Shown piece after piece: positions 11,421 to 21,485 of a stretch of 64,000 nucleotides of DNA. Position numbers and translations under genes: made by a program. Location: contig CAUYUJ010000858.1 in assembly GCA_963575745.1 (NCBI GenBank), forward strand, positions 315,320 through 379,319, read 5' to 3'. Each line of letters starts with the position of its first letter. The first letter of the stretch is position 1. The notes under the pieces are model-generated. The model worked only from the letters and a program-made list of their open reading frames with translations, was not told the origin of the DNA and searched no databases. This DNA comes from Prorocentrum cordatum. Its lineage: Eukaryota; Sar; Dinophyceae; Prorocentrales; Prorocentraceae.

Positions 11421-11705
11421 GTTTGGGTCGAAGGTGGGTCGCGGGTGGGTCGCGGGGTAGGTCGCGGGTGGGTCGCGGGTGGGTCGCGGGTGGGTCGCGG
11501 GTGGGTCGCGGGTGGGTCGCGGGTGGGTCGCGGCCGCGGGGGGGTTGCGGGGTGGGTCGCGGGTTGGGTCGCGGGGTGGGTCGCGGGGTGGGTCGCGGGG
11601 TGGGTCGCGGGGTGGGTCGCGGGTGGGTCGCGGGTGGGTCGCGGGTGGATCGCGGGGTGGGTCGCGGGGTGGGTCGCGGGTGGGTCGCGGGGCGGGTTGC
11701 GGGTG
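11420..11705 (+). repeat. (TGGGTCGCGGG)n short minisatellite
   Basis: About 25 near-perfect 11-12-bp units. They appear to have expanded from the 'gggtcgcgggt' segment inside the preceding minisatellite. Confidence 0.92.
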
Positions 11706-11709
11706 GGAC

Positions 11710-11760
11710 GACGACAACAAACAACAACAACAACAAACAACAACAGCAACAACAAGAATC
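11710..11760 (+). repeat. (CAA)n microsatellite
   Basis: 'acaacaaacaacaacaac' run of CAA/ACA triplets. Confidence 0.9.
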
Positions 11761-11884
11761 CGCACCGCGGAATTCCACATCAGCCACGCACCCAGGGACA
11801 GTGAATGACCGTTCGGCCCCCTCACTCTGACAATTGCGGTATTCACAACTACGTATGTTTGGGTCTTTCGTCAGGCTAATTACA

Positions 11885-12400
11885 CAACTGGTGGTGGTTT
11901 TCTTGAGATAACTCGAGCTGCAGATGAGCCTCAGAGTTCTTTGGCACAGCAAGCGGAAGGAAATCATCTGACGCGCTCGTCTCAAGTATCTAGATGCCCG
12001 TGCTGGGTCTGCTTCCAGAGTTGGAACCAGAACAAACTATGCGTACGCTACTAATCCTTTCAGGGATAACGATGCCTTCCTTGATGTAGCTCGAGCTGCA
12101 GATGAGATTAGAGCCGGTCGGCACAGCAAGTGGAGGACGATCATCAGGAGCGCTTGTTGCAGGTATCTATATGTTTGAGATCGGTTTGCTACCAAAGCTG
12201 GAACAACACACTATGCGTAGTTCTGCCCCTCGTCCTCTTTCTTCTTCTTTCTCCTCCTCTCCCTTCTCCATCTGCTCCTTCTGCTCTTCCTCCTCCTTCT
12301 CTTCCTCCTTCTTCTGATCTTTCTCGCCATCCCTCGCGCGGAATGCGAGATTGCCGCGCCCGCATTGCGCGAGGAAGCTCTGCGAGTTCCCAGCGGCAGC
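11885..12400 (+). repeat. Left arm of a long inverted repeat (family A)
   Basis: In order: 'cttgagataactcgagctgc' (unit 1), 'gatgtagctcgagctgcaga' (unit 2), a polypyrimidine tract (12,225-12,320), the small palindrome 'ggaatgcgagattgccgcgc' and 'gaagctctgcgagttcccag'. The same elements occur in reverse-complement order at 21,445-22,160. The arms bracket 9 kb that includes both LINE copies. Confidence 0.75.
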
Positions 12401-13314
12401 CAAGGCAGCCAGGCTGGACGTGCTGGGACTCGTGCGAGGACTGGCCGAGTTCCTATCGGCATGCGCCCGTGGAGAACACCTTTTGAGCTCGTGGGAGGGA
12501 AATACTGGTACCATGTTCTGGAATGGACGGAGGAGGCCTGGGTCAAGTTTGCTCGCGAAGTTTTTACGCTTCTCCAGGTTCCTGGTGTTTCCGATTTCCT
12601 GGTTCCTAAAGATCCTATTCCTTGGAAGCCTACGGAGGAGAGGGAGGAGGAGGTACTCTCGGAGGAGCTCAGCAGGAAGAAGGAGGAGGTGTTGTCCAAA
12701 CGGTATGCCAAGATATTGGAGGATTACACGGAGTGGGAGTTCCAGGCGGGAAGGCTTGCCGTTGAACTGAAGGGAGACTCTCAATGTGTTGTGCGGTGGG
12801 TCCAAGGCTTGTATTTTACTGCTAATGTGCATTATGACAAGATTGTGGGCGGTATTCAGAATACTTTAGACACTCTAGCTAAGAGATGTGGTGTGCAGGC
12901 GGCCTCTCTTGGGAGACATATCTTCAAGTGGGTGTACAGGGAGGACAATACTGCTGCGGATGAGTTAACACACAGAGCTCGACAGGGAATGTGTAGAACA
13001 CGTTTTAGGCATGATTTCCTATCCCATGTTAAAGCTAACGCTATTCTGATCGACGCTATTCGGGGAAGCTTCGATGGTGGAAGATCCTATCTGGGCGTCT
13101 GGGCGTAGGCTGTGGCTGGCAGATTGATTTCCATTTGTGCTCCTCTTCTGTTGCTGACTATCCTGTCACTCTCCCGAGTGGCGTGTGGGAGCCCGACGTG
13201 GCTTCATCCTCTTTCCTCCTTCCCCCCTCGAGCACTATCACTGCAGCTGAGTTAGAGTCTGCCCGACAACTCCTTTTGGGAGTGGAGGAATGCCTGCGTT
13301 TGGCAAGATACTAG
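12401..13314 (+). pseudogene. 3' end of a non-LTR retrotransposon (LINE copy 1): RNase H domain
   Basis: An open frame from 12,365 to 13,108 encodes FELVGGKYWYHVLEW and then an RNase H-like domain: ELKGDSQCVVRWVQGLYF (acidic residue of the first strand) and FKWVYREDNTAADELTHRAR (R-x-x-N-x-x-A-D motif). After a one-base frame change near 13,095-13,105, the same protein continues in another frame from 13,105 as GCGWQIDFHLCSS to a TAG at 13,312-13,314. It aligns by eye along its whole length with the RNase H region of LINE copy 2 (18.55-19.20 kb). No reverse transcriptase lies upstream. Homology to copy 2 begins near 12,450, straight after the inverted-repeat arm, so this is a 5'-truncated relic. 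RNase H in such elements removes RNA from the RNA:DNA hybrid. Confidence 0.75.
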
Positions 13315-13831
13315 GCCTCCTTGTGTGGCTATCGCCTGGGCGGTGACCCGACCCTGCTGTGGCGGCACGCAATACGCAAAAACCAAGGTTGCCGCTGGGA
13401 CTCGCGGGGCTTCTTCGTGCGGTTCGAACCGCATTGTGCGGAAGGTGCTTTCGCACTCGTGTATCGTACTGTTTCCGCGGGGAGGGCGGGGCCATCTGTC
13501 GCACAGCTGCGACAAGTGCTCCATCGGCGAGCTCTTCCAGGTCCGCAGGTATCCATTGTTGCATCTCTGCTTGGTTGTGCTGCGCATCTGCATCCCCGTT
13601 TTGTTTTCAGTTTTGCTGCATATTCTTGGATTGACTTGTTATAGTTCCTTCAAGGCTCCGAGATCAGCGTATCCGTTTTTTCTCAGGCAAGTGACTTGCT
13701 GTACTTCTCTTGTGGAAAGAATTATCGACACGACGGCAGAACACAAGCGTTCGCGTGAGGGCATCACTTTCTTGGAACAGTGGGGGTTTCCAGAGGATTT
13801 CAAGTATTCGAACACCGTCACGTTTGCAGCT
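13315..13831 (+). other. 5' region of LINE copy 2
   Basis: This sequence lies between the last stop of LINE copy 1 and the first good ATG of the copy 2 ORF1. The ORF1 frame is open back to 13,325, so translation could begin earlier, but that part is low in obvious domains. It may be the 5' untranslated or promoter region. I see no defined promoter motif. Confidence 0.45.
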
Positions 13832-14906
13832 ATGTCTCAGCACGAACCAGTAGGTGTGCCCCGTTCCAAAAAGAGTAAGGCTGAGGGTGAGGATGAGGTT
13901 CTGATTCAGGCAAGCAGTGAGGAAGATGAGCAGTTCGGGGATTATGATGACGGCATTCCCCAGAAGCAACACTTTGCCATGATGAAAGCGATGTTAGCAA
14001 GACAGAACACACAGAGGAAACGCATGACACGGATAGAGCATGATGTCAAGCGTATCGATCAACGTGGTGAAAAGAATGAGGCATATATTGCAGCTATGCA
14101 GCAGCAGATCCGTTTGCTTCAGCAGAAGGGCCCACCCAGCGAGGCGGGATCAGGTTCCACGGATGCTTGGAGTAACTATGCGGGCCCAGTGGCGTCCAGT
14201 GCCACGGCCACAGCTCCCAGGTATGGAAATCGTACGCCAGTCCGTGAATGGAATCGAGTGCGGGAGGACTTCACACCGACCTTCATCCAACTCACTGGCT
14301 GGGCTCGAGGTGGAGTCGGCAACCTCAAGACCCGTTCAACAGACATGCTCTCTTGGGATCTTGCTCTGCCTGTTATTCGTAAGTTTGTTCGTGGCACGGG
14401 GAAGATGACTGACGAGCATTTCGACATGAGTAGGATCGAGCGGGAGCACAAAACCAAACCCTATGGACTGTATCGGATCCGATTCTATGCTCAGGATGGC
14501 AAGTTGACGAATGATGAAATATGGGACATCCGCAATTCCTGGGCCATGGGGCTCGAGAATGATACGCACGATTTGAAGCAGATTACCCCCATCTTGGGGA
14601 ACAAACGTCTCGGCCTCTCCTGTGAACCAGCGCCTTGGAAGCAGCCGCATGTTTCCGCTGTGGGTCGTTGTCAAGCTATCTTTGCTACTCTCATGAGTGG
14701 CTCCCAGTGGCTGAAGGGTGAGATGGGTCCTCCTATCAGCTACGTGGGGCTATCCCTCGGCAACGACGCCGAAGACTGAGGGAGTGTTCATTGCCGCTTT
14801 CGATCCTAACTTGGGGTGGGGGGTTGATGCCGAGCTGATGCGAAAGGTCGATGATAAGTTGGACTGCGAGGCCTTCCAGGCCAAGCTCAACTTTCGTTCC
14901 CGGTGA
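13832..14906 (+). pseudogene. LINE copy 2, ORF1-like protein
   Basis: ATG at 13,832 opens 315 codons to TGA at 14,777-14,779. The N-terminus is acidic with a basic KKSK patch. A helical, coiled-coil-like stretch (residues ~50-100: KAMLARQNTQRKRMTRIEHD onward) follows, then a Ser/Ala/Thr linker and a globular C-terminal half (FTPTFIQLTGWARGG; GLYRIRFYAQDGKLTNDEIW). This layout, coiled coil then RNA-binding-like domain, is that of ORF1 proteins of non-LTR retrotransposons, which package the element RNA. After the stop the protein continues in another frame (GVFIAAFDPNLGWGVDAEL) to a TGA at 14,904-14,906, so a frameshift lies near 14,770. The EEP frame starts within ~20 bp downstream, consistent with ORF1-ORF2 order. 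The fold of the C-terminal half is inferred, not proven. Confidence 0.6.
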
Positions 14907-14918
14907 AGGTGCCACGGC

Positions 14919-16019
14919 GCCATCGTGGGCACGTACAACGTGTGGCGCTGTGGTTGGGGGAACAGCCACGACTTGCTTGCTCAGATCAAGACCTCGAATT
15001 CGGAAGTTCTCGCTTTGCAGGAGGGCCAGTTCCTTGGAATCGGTAGTTGCTCTGAGCATTGTTTCATTTTAACTCTTTCAAATGATGGGAAGGCGGGGGT
15101 TCTCTACAAGAGGGTGTGGAGAGCCTCCATTCGTGAATGCATCAGGGGTACTCGTTATGTCATTCTCGTGTTTCAGTCGTAAAATGTTGCCAACTTGTAC
15201 TTACCACATGCGCCAAAAAGAGGGGATCACAACATCTGATTCACACATACTTTGCAGTCGGACGCACTCCGAGTCAGGTTTCCCAAGGAAGGGTGGGACT
15301 TGATGGTCGGGAGGGATGCCAACGTTGAGCTTCTTCTTGACACGATCTTCGGAGATGTCGTTCTGACTGGTTCTGCTGTTCAGGGTGAGAGAGTTGAAGA
15401 AGGGGACAATGCAGGAGGAGGTGGACGTGGAGGTTTTCAGCAGGGTAGGAGGGGGATGCAGCAGCACATGTGCGACGAGCTCTGTGAATGTATGTGGCAC
15501 TATGGTTTGGTTTTCTCCAACTCTTTTGGGGCTCGTCGTGCGACCTGGAAGGCTAAGGGGGAGACGGAGGAGGAGGGCAGGGTTCCGGATTACCTGTGTA
15601 TTCCGAGCTCTTGGGAAAGGCCTCAGTGGGGGGTGTCGTGGTTGAGGCCTGCCCTTAAGGGTTCCGTGGGCCCCAGAAGGACTTGTTTGTCGGACCATGC
15701 CCTACTCACCTTGCTTGTCCCTGAGGCGGCCGCTCCGACCCGACGATGGAGAACGAAACCACGGCAGACGTTCGCACATTGGTGCTGCGAGGAGGCCTCG
15801 GAATTGAAAGTCTCGGCAAACCTTGATCGTCGTTTGCATGTTGCAGCTCGGTGCCCACCTGGCCTCTGCCCGGAGGATTTGGCGCCTGCGATTTTGGAGG
15901 CATGCACGCAGGATACGGAGTCATATACCAATATCCCCAAGAAAATGCAGATCCCCAAAATGACAGATCGTCATAAGGAACTTGATGATGAATATCGTCG
16001 ACCGTCGACTGCGTCGTGA
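14919..16019 (+). pseudogene. LINE copy 2, ORF2 endonuclease (EEP) domain
   Basis: One frame runs through this interval with stops at 15,180-15,182 (TAA) and 15,237-15,239 (TGA). It opens with VGTYNVWRCGWGNSHDLLAQ and SNSEVLALQEGQFLG, the N-terminal Asn and the catalytic Glu strand of the apurinic endonuclease-like fold. It then has VANLYLPHAP, MVGRDANVE (D-x-N motif) and a C-terminal SDHALLTLL (S-D-H motif). In LINEs this domain nicks target DNA to prime reverse transcription. Two nonsense codons inside the domain mean this copy cannot make it. A frame change near 16,000 separates it from the reverse transcriptase part. Because the key residues are still readable, the element probably decayed recently, or the stops are sequence errors. 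Confidence 0.72.
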
Positions 16020-17294
16020 AGGAGGGAAGGAGGAGGATCTCATGGGGGTTAAGAAGGAGCGAAGGAAGGGGATGCGTGCACACACTCGTCGACTCGAATA
16101 TGATCATCGTGACGGGAAGCTCACTCGGACGGTGGTGGACAAGTTGCGTTTTGATAATGTGCTCACGGAGGATAGGGAGTTGTGGGAGAAGGCGCTCTAT
16201 GCTCACGGATTTAGCAAGTACCACTGTGCTGCGCAGGGGATACGAAACGTGGCGTGCATTGAAGAGAGGAGGAGGAGGAGGTTGCAGGACATGAACTCCC
16301 AGGTCGTTTCCCCCATTTCCATGTCAGTACTGTTGCAGGCACGATAGCGCTTAAAATGTGGAAGGGCGGTGGGTAAGGATGGTGTCTCCCTTTCTATGCT
16401 GAAACGTATCACGTGGGTAGGCTTGCGTCACATTCTTCGGCTATTCCAGGAGCTCTATCTTCAACGGTACCCTACCCCTCGGATTTGGTCAGACTTGTTT
16501 GTGGTATTGGTGCCGAAAGCTAAGGATATCATTAAGTTGTCGGATACTCGTGCTCTCGTTCTAGTTAGCAGCCTAAGCAAATGGCATATATCATGTTTGG
16601 TCGAGATTGCTGAAGGTATCTAGATAGGGTGTCACCAGATTTGCATAACTACGGATTTTGTAAGGGAAGACGTACGCACGATATCACTGCCATGCTTACG
16701 CACGTCACTACACATGCTCTTGAGTGGGGTAAATATGAGACCCTGCACCTTGCGGCACTCGATGTGCATACATCATTTGATAACGTCACGGTTGAAAAGG
16801 CCAGTCGGGCTTTGGATGCCATCCCTGGGTTTCCCAATGATCTTGCGATGGCGTTGCTCGCTCCCAGTGTCCTGGACACAGCGGACTTTGCCTTCCAGTA
16901 CTCGACGGCGACGGGTATTCCCTGGGACATGTGTGTGCGAACTGGCAGTGTGGAGGGCCCCATTCCTGTGGAAGTGTACGACCCTGTTGATGTGGGATAA
17001 GGTGGTACTGAATTGGGAGGATTAGAAACGGGGGTACGACTTGGGGGGGGGGAGGCTGGTGGGAGGTATCTTACTCACGCACTTTGGGCTGACAACATTC
17101 TGCTCTTCTCGAGATCCAAGACCGAGCTCGCTCGCGTGGTGGGGGACTTCTCGGCTCAGCTCTACACACACGGCTTACAATGGAAAAATTCCTCACTACA
17201 CTATCTTGCTTTCGGGGAGGACTCCGAGGGCGCCTTGTCTGGGAACCTTGATGTCCAGGTGAGTGATTTCGTTGCCCTGAGTCTTCCGCGATGA
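15982..17294 (+). pseudogene. LINE copy 2, ORF2 reverse transcriptase
   Basis: The fingers region reads AVGKDGVSLSMLKRITW, then WSDLFVVLVPKAKD and LVLVSSLSKW. After a frameshift near 16,620 the palm follows: YGFCKGRRTHDIT, LAALDVHTSFDNVT (motif A with both Asp), RTGSVEGP (motif B-like) and THALWADNILLFSRSKTEL (motif C). In active enzymes motif C is Y/F-x-D-D. Here the second Asp is Asn (codons GAC AAC at ~17,090), which should abolish catalysis. In-frame stops occur at 16,345-16,347 and 16,998-17,000. Copying of element RNA into DNA at the nicked target is the family's role, and this copy is dead by several independent lesions. The family (LINE with a C-terminal RNase H) is clear; the exact clade is not. 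Confidence 0.75.
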
Positions 17295-17299
17295 TCTGA

Positions 17300-18412
17300 A
17301 ATGGAGTGCCTAGGTTGCCTTGTGACGACCAAGATTGAAAAAAAAAAAACACCATGCTGTTGCTTGGAAGTTGGCTCGGGGCTGGAAGCGGTTTAATCAG
17401 TTCCGCAAGTTTTATACGAATCGTGCTGCCCCCTTCCAGAAGAAAATCAAACACTATGAATCTCGGCTGCGCAGCTTTGTATTTTACGGCGTCGAGGGAA
17501 TGCCAGCGGACCATCACACCTTGAAACAGTTGCACACGTGGGAAGGTAACATACTTTGTTGTATGGTACGACGCCCGAAACCTGCCAGCATGGATTGGAG
17601 TCTATACTACTGCAACTTGTATCATCGTGGGCGGCGCATGCTCTTGGAGTTGGGACGACCATCTCTTGTACAACTATTCTTGTTTCGTCAGTGGCAGTGG
17701 GCTCAAGATGGTACGTTTGCAGTGAAACGCTTGAACCCGGCACCCGCTCAGATTCCTCCAGGTACCTTTGATTATGGGAATAAACTCGGCACTAACGTCT
17801 TTGCTGCAAGTGAGCCACCCCCGTCCAAGAGACGACGTCAGAATGAGCCCATGTACGTGTTACCTGATCTGGATAGCTCGGCATCAATGGGAAGTGACCC
17901 TCGTGTGGGCGAGACGATGCAGGCAGTTGATTATTTGGAGCTTCCTGGTTGTTCTCAGACTCAGCTACCAGCACATCGGCGTAGTTTGATTTCCCAGATG
18001 CAGAAGCGTGCCAAGACATCCCATTGCCCTCTTGCCTGTCAGGATTCTCTGTCGCAGAAGCGTTCCCCTGTTGAGCTGCCGTCGGGGGAAATCGCTGCGA
18101 ACAAGCGGCGACGGGTGTCTCCACCTCATCATCGTAGCACGGGGGACTCGCACATGCAGGCGAGAGAAAGCATCTTTGCTTGGTCTGGGGAGTGGACTTA
18201 CCGACGGCAGGCTTTCATTGCTTCGTTGCCTTGTAAAGATCGGCCGTTGATGACGCGTCGACATGAGGGGGGGAGACCACTGGCGTTGAGCAACTTCCAC
18301 TATAGTTTCGAGCTGGTGGGAGGGAAGGATTGGTATCACACGTTATCCTTTTCACGTCAGGGGTGGAACGAATTTTTGAAGCAAGCACTGGAAGTCATTA
18401 GCATGGAGGAGG

Positions 18413-18416
<4 letters not shown>
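17300..18416 (+). pseudogene. LINE copy 2, ORF2 thumb and linker region
   Basis: The frame resumes at an A12 run (17,338-17,349), the likely point of a frameshift. It is open to the poly-T tract. It starts with WKLARGWKRFNQFRKFYTNR and LRSFVFYGVEGMPADHHTLK, the helical thumb region that follows motif C in LINE reverse transcriptases. A linker with KRRRQNEPM and NKRRRVSPP basic patches (possible nuclear localisation signals) follows, then NFHYSFELVGGKDWYHTLSF, which matches the start of LINE copy 1. The frame is lost at the T-rich insertion. Confidence 0.65.
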
Positions 18417-18509
<93 letters not shown>

Positions 18510-18555
18510 TTTTTTTTTTCTTCTTCCTCAAACATGCACAACCTGCAGGTTATGT
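18417..18555 (+). repeat. Poly(T) insertion in the LINE, flanked by a 9-bp duplication
   Basis: T92 (18,417-18,508), one G, T10, then a ~36-bp tail ending 'cctgcaggttatgt'. The 9-mer GAGGCAGGT flanks it at 18,409-18,417 and 18,556-18,564, as expected of a target-site duplication. LINE copy 1 has no such tract at the equivalent place. On the minus strand this is a long poly(A), the signature of a small retroposed RNA. Confidence 0.7.
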
Positions 18556-19201
18556 GAGGCAGGTGGAGGAGAGGGAGAAGACGGAGGAGCAGCAAAGGAA
18601 GGAGGAGGAGAAGAAGGCGAAACGCATTGCATCCATATTTGAACATGCATCGGAGTGGACTGTGGAGCCTCGGGACTCGATACCAATGGAACTGATTGGT
18701 GACTCCTCCACGGGCGTGAATTGGATCAACGGTCTCTGGGCAACATCCAATATTATCTACAAACACATTCTCGGCGACATTCGAAATAGGCTGGAGCATA
18801 TCTCTGTATCTTTTGGAATCAGGCCTTCTAGCTGGGGTCGCAATATGTTTAAATGGATATATCGAGAAGGGAATGCAAGAGCTGATCGGCTGACATGGTT
18901 GGCCAGAACCAGAAATAGTTACGTTACGTTCCATACCTCTCTTATTGAATATGCGCGTAAAACAAAACTAGACGGCTTCCGTGGATTCTTCGACGGAGGG
19001 CGCTCTGTGGAGGGATGTGCTACAGGTTGGTGTATAGATCTGTGTGTGCACGGGACGTGGCAGTTGGTGGCGGAGGAAGCATTCTCGCTCAATGCCCCTG
19101 CTTCTGTCATGTTCTGTGAAATGATTGCAGCACGACGGCTCTGTATGGCCGTGGAACACGTTTTGGGTAGCCTCTTTCATCCAAGCAGCTGGCTCATTTA
19201 A
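18554..19201 (+). pseudogene. LINE copy 2, ORF2 RNase H domain and C-terminus
   Basis: The frame resumes after the poly(T) insert as QVEEREKTEEQQRKEEEKKA, an acidic-basic helix, then the RNase H-like domain: MELIGDSSTGVNWINGLW, HILGDIRNRLEHI and FKWIYREGNARADRLTW. It continues through FFDGGRSVEG, with a C-terminal helix (MIAARRLCMAVEHVLGSLF), to the TAA at 19,199-19,201. It matches LINE copy 1 region for region. This block itself is open, but its frame differs from the frame entering the poly(T), so the ORF is not continuous. Confidence 0.75.
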
Positions 19202-19450
19202 TATTTGCTTGTGTTTGCTTCTTCATTCACTCAATATTCTTGCATTTTATTCCTGTGCCTACGCCTCCGTGGCTCGGCAGTGTGAAGATAAGAGATGCTT
19301 CTTTCTTTCTTCCTGCATCCTTTTCCGATGCCTATGCCTCCGTGGCTCGGCAGTGTGATGATATGAGATGCACTCACTTGCTACCCTGTGCTCCGTTTGG
19401 GAGTCTTAGGGTTCAGCTGACACAGCTGTCCGCGCCCTGACTCAAACTCA
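19202..19450 (+). other. LINE copy 2 3' tail with a 74-bp-spaced duplication
   Basis: The 3' flank contains 'cctccgtggctcggcagtgt' twice (about 19,263 and 19,337), each followed by 'ga(a/t)gat' and 'gagatgc'. Short tandem repeats at the 3' end are common in LINEs that lack poly(A) tails. LINE copy 1 lacks this tail. Confidence 0.5.
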
Positions 19451-20054
19451 AAGACCAAGGTTGACGGCTTGCCGCGGGCTCCCAGCACGCTGGGCCAGCA
19501 TCTGATCAGCGAGGGCCGCGCGGAAAACACATCTGCATGGCCGCACGGACTCCGCGAAATTTCTTCGCTGGGCTTCACAAGGTGCACGCCCTCGGCCGAG
19601 AGGCACTCCAGGAAGGGGGGATCTATTGTCGCGTCACGCAAGAGGTGCTGTGCTTCCTGCAAGCCAATCGCACCAATATCAAGAAATAACTCAAAGAGCT
19701 CGGCAGCCGATAACTTCCCAAGTCTCCGCGCATTCAATTATCGAAGCGGAGACCTGGGCACCATCACCAGCCGTCAGCACTGAGCTGGCTGGTTCACGGC
19801 TCGCACTTGACGGCTGGATCAATCTGAGCCAACTCCGAAGGAATGAGTTTACAGCCCGCACCTCTCTGCCACGTGCCGAAACTACGCTCTTTCCCTGCCC
19901 GCGGTGGGAATGCCGTGGCAGCAGGCAACAGAGGAGGACAGTGCTCAACTTGCATCCATGCATCCATAACCGACTTAAGTTTGTGAAAGGTACCGGGTAC
20001 TCTGAGGCAGCCAATGCGGTTCAACTTCTGGCATGACAACAATCCGGCCCTCAA
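19381..20054 (-). pseudogene. Unrecognised minus-strand coding remnants
   Basis: Two minus-strand frames read like protein rather than repeat: LGKLSAAELFELFLDIGAIG, LQEAQHLLRDATIDPPFLEC in 19,381-19,737, and IGCLRVPGTFHKLKSVMDAW in 19,794-20,054. They are in different frames, which suggests frameshifts or introns. I do not recognise the family. They lie inside the inverted-repeat bracket and face the LINE, so they could belong to another mobile element. Confidence 0.28.
19453..19485 (+). repeat. Degenerate family A hairpin half
   Basis: 'gaccaaggttgacggcttgc' followed by 'cgcgggctcccag' resembles the loop and right half of the hairpin. The left stem is not recognisable. Confidence 0.4.
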
Positions 20055-20480
20055 TCTTGGTACCGGGGCGTCTCTCTCCGAAAGTGGGCGAAATCTGTCC
20101 TGGACTTTTATTTGATCAGATCACAAAACTTCCGCACCGTCTTCGTAGTTGCAGCGCTTCTATAATATCCTGATCTGCCAGAGCCCCCAAGGCTTGTTAC
20201 TGTTAAATGACTGTCTGTTCCCAATGAAGAAACTCATATTGTTTGGTTTCTCTGGTGCTTTTTAAACTCCGCACCAAGATCTTCTCTGAATAACTTGTTG
20301 TGGATTTTTTCCCAGCAAGGTTTTGTTTCGCTCTTTCCGCCACACGTTGAGTTTCAGAGTTTCTCCAACCTGTGACCACCAAGAACGACGAAACAACAAC
20401 ATGGGACAAGACGAGTCAACGCGAGAACCAGCAACACGGGTCACACTCAGCCCAGCCTGACTAAACGCTGAGGTGCGACC
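20055..20480 (-). other. Possible further minus-strand remnant
   Basis: A minus-strand frame over 20,203-20,409 reads QRVAERAKQNLAGKKSTTSY and KSTRETKQYEFLHWEQ. It may continue the neighbouring coding remnants, but there is no domain match. Confidence 0.2.
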
Positions 20481-20498
20481 ATTCTGTGGCTGTAGTCG

Positions 20499-21366
20499 TT
20501 AAAGTTCCCCCTGGAGCGTCTGGGCCTGTTCCAGCTTCGGCGCCGACTCCTTCGCAGGCGCAATCTCCTTCAAAAATAAGGATGTTTGGAGCGTCTGTTC
20601 ATTGATCTGCTTCCGAGCGGCAAATTTCGCACCCAGCAGAGCTGAGAGAGCCTCCATGCCAGGAGTCACAACGGGGAAACTGGAGCAGATGCGTTCTGTC
20701 GAGGCCTCTTTGCTCCGAACTCCTTCAGCATATCCCCCCCCCCAAAGGGTCTGCGAGGGTGGGGTGGGGGGGGGTAGTGGGAAGGGCAGTAGCAGCGCGC
20801 TCACGCTCCTCACCAGCTTTAAGCATAGCAGCCCGACCGACATCTCTGCAATGACACTCTGGAACGACGGTTCGACTCTCCCTCCATGTTCCAGCTCCTG
20901 AACAAACAAATTCAGATCAATCGATGTGTTATCTCTTTCAATCTGCTCAGAACCGAAATCGTCAACAGGCATGCGACTAGAACGAACAAGTTCGTAACAT
21001 CCCTGGTCCAATTCCTGATAGAAGCTCTTCCAACCTGTCCTTGGGGCCCAGCCTCCCACGACTGAGGGAATTGGTCCGCCGTCTAATTGGCAGCTCAATC
21101 AACGCTTCAGGCTGAGACACAACAGTTTGCACATAGACAGGAAATGTGGCAGGATATGCGACATGAGGAGTGCGGCCACCACGGCCAAAATGCACCTTCA
21201 GCACCGTGCCGCTCGAGGAGGGCCCCGACGGTGGCCCCCGGCCCCCAAACGCCTGAGGCACAGGGAACCAGGTTGCCGCCAGGGACCTCGCAGAGCTCCT
21301 TCCACTTGCAAGAATGCTTTGAATGCAGACGGAAAGCTTCCAGGAGCTAACTCGACAAGTACACAT
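20499..21366 (-). pseudogene. Unrecognised minus-strand ORF pair with a probable frameshift
   Basis: The upstream frame (21,366 to 20,977) contains GRGGRTPHVAYPATFPVYVQ and SQPEALIELPIRRRTN. The downstream frame (21,098 to 20,499) contains WKSFYQELDQGCYELVRSSR, GSEQIERDNTSIDLNLFVQE and, near its end, MEALSALLGAKFAARKQINE. The overlap at 20,977-21,098 suggests one protein split by a frameshift near 21,040. A short C-run/G-run ('ccccccccc', 'gtggggggg') at 20,737-20,775 is another weak point. I do not recognise the family. It is enclosed by the inverted arms and could be the protein of that larger element. Confidence 0.32.
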
Positions 21367-21425
21367 TGGGCTTCAAGTCGCTGACGGGCCAGAGGCGCGC
21401 TAAGATCTCTGGTAACATGTATAGG

Positions 21426-21485
21426 ATACTGGAAGCCGGCGGTGAACCGTCAACCTGGGTTACCGCCGGGAACTCGTAGAGCTTC
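21426..21485 (-). repeat. Family A hairpin, inverted copy
   Basis: 'ccggcggtgaaccgtcaacc' followed by 'gttaccgccgggaactcgta' is the reverse complement of the left-hand copies. It lies at the inner end of the right inverted arm. Confidence 0.75.
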
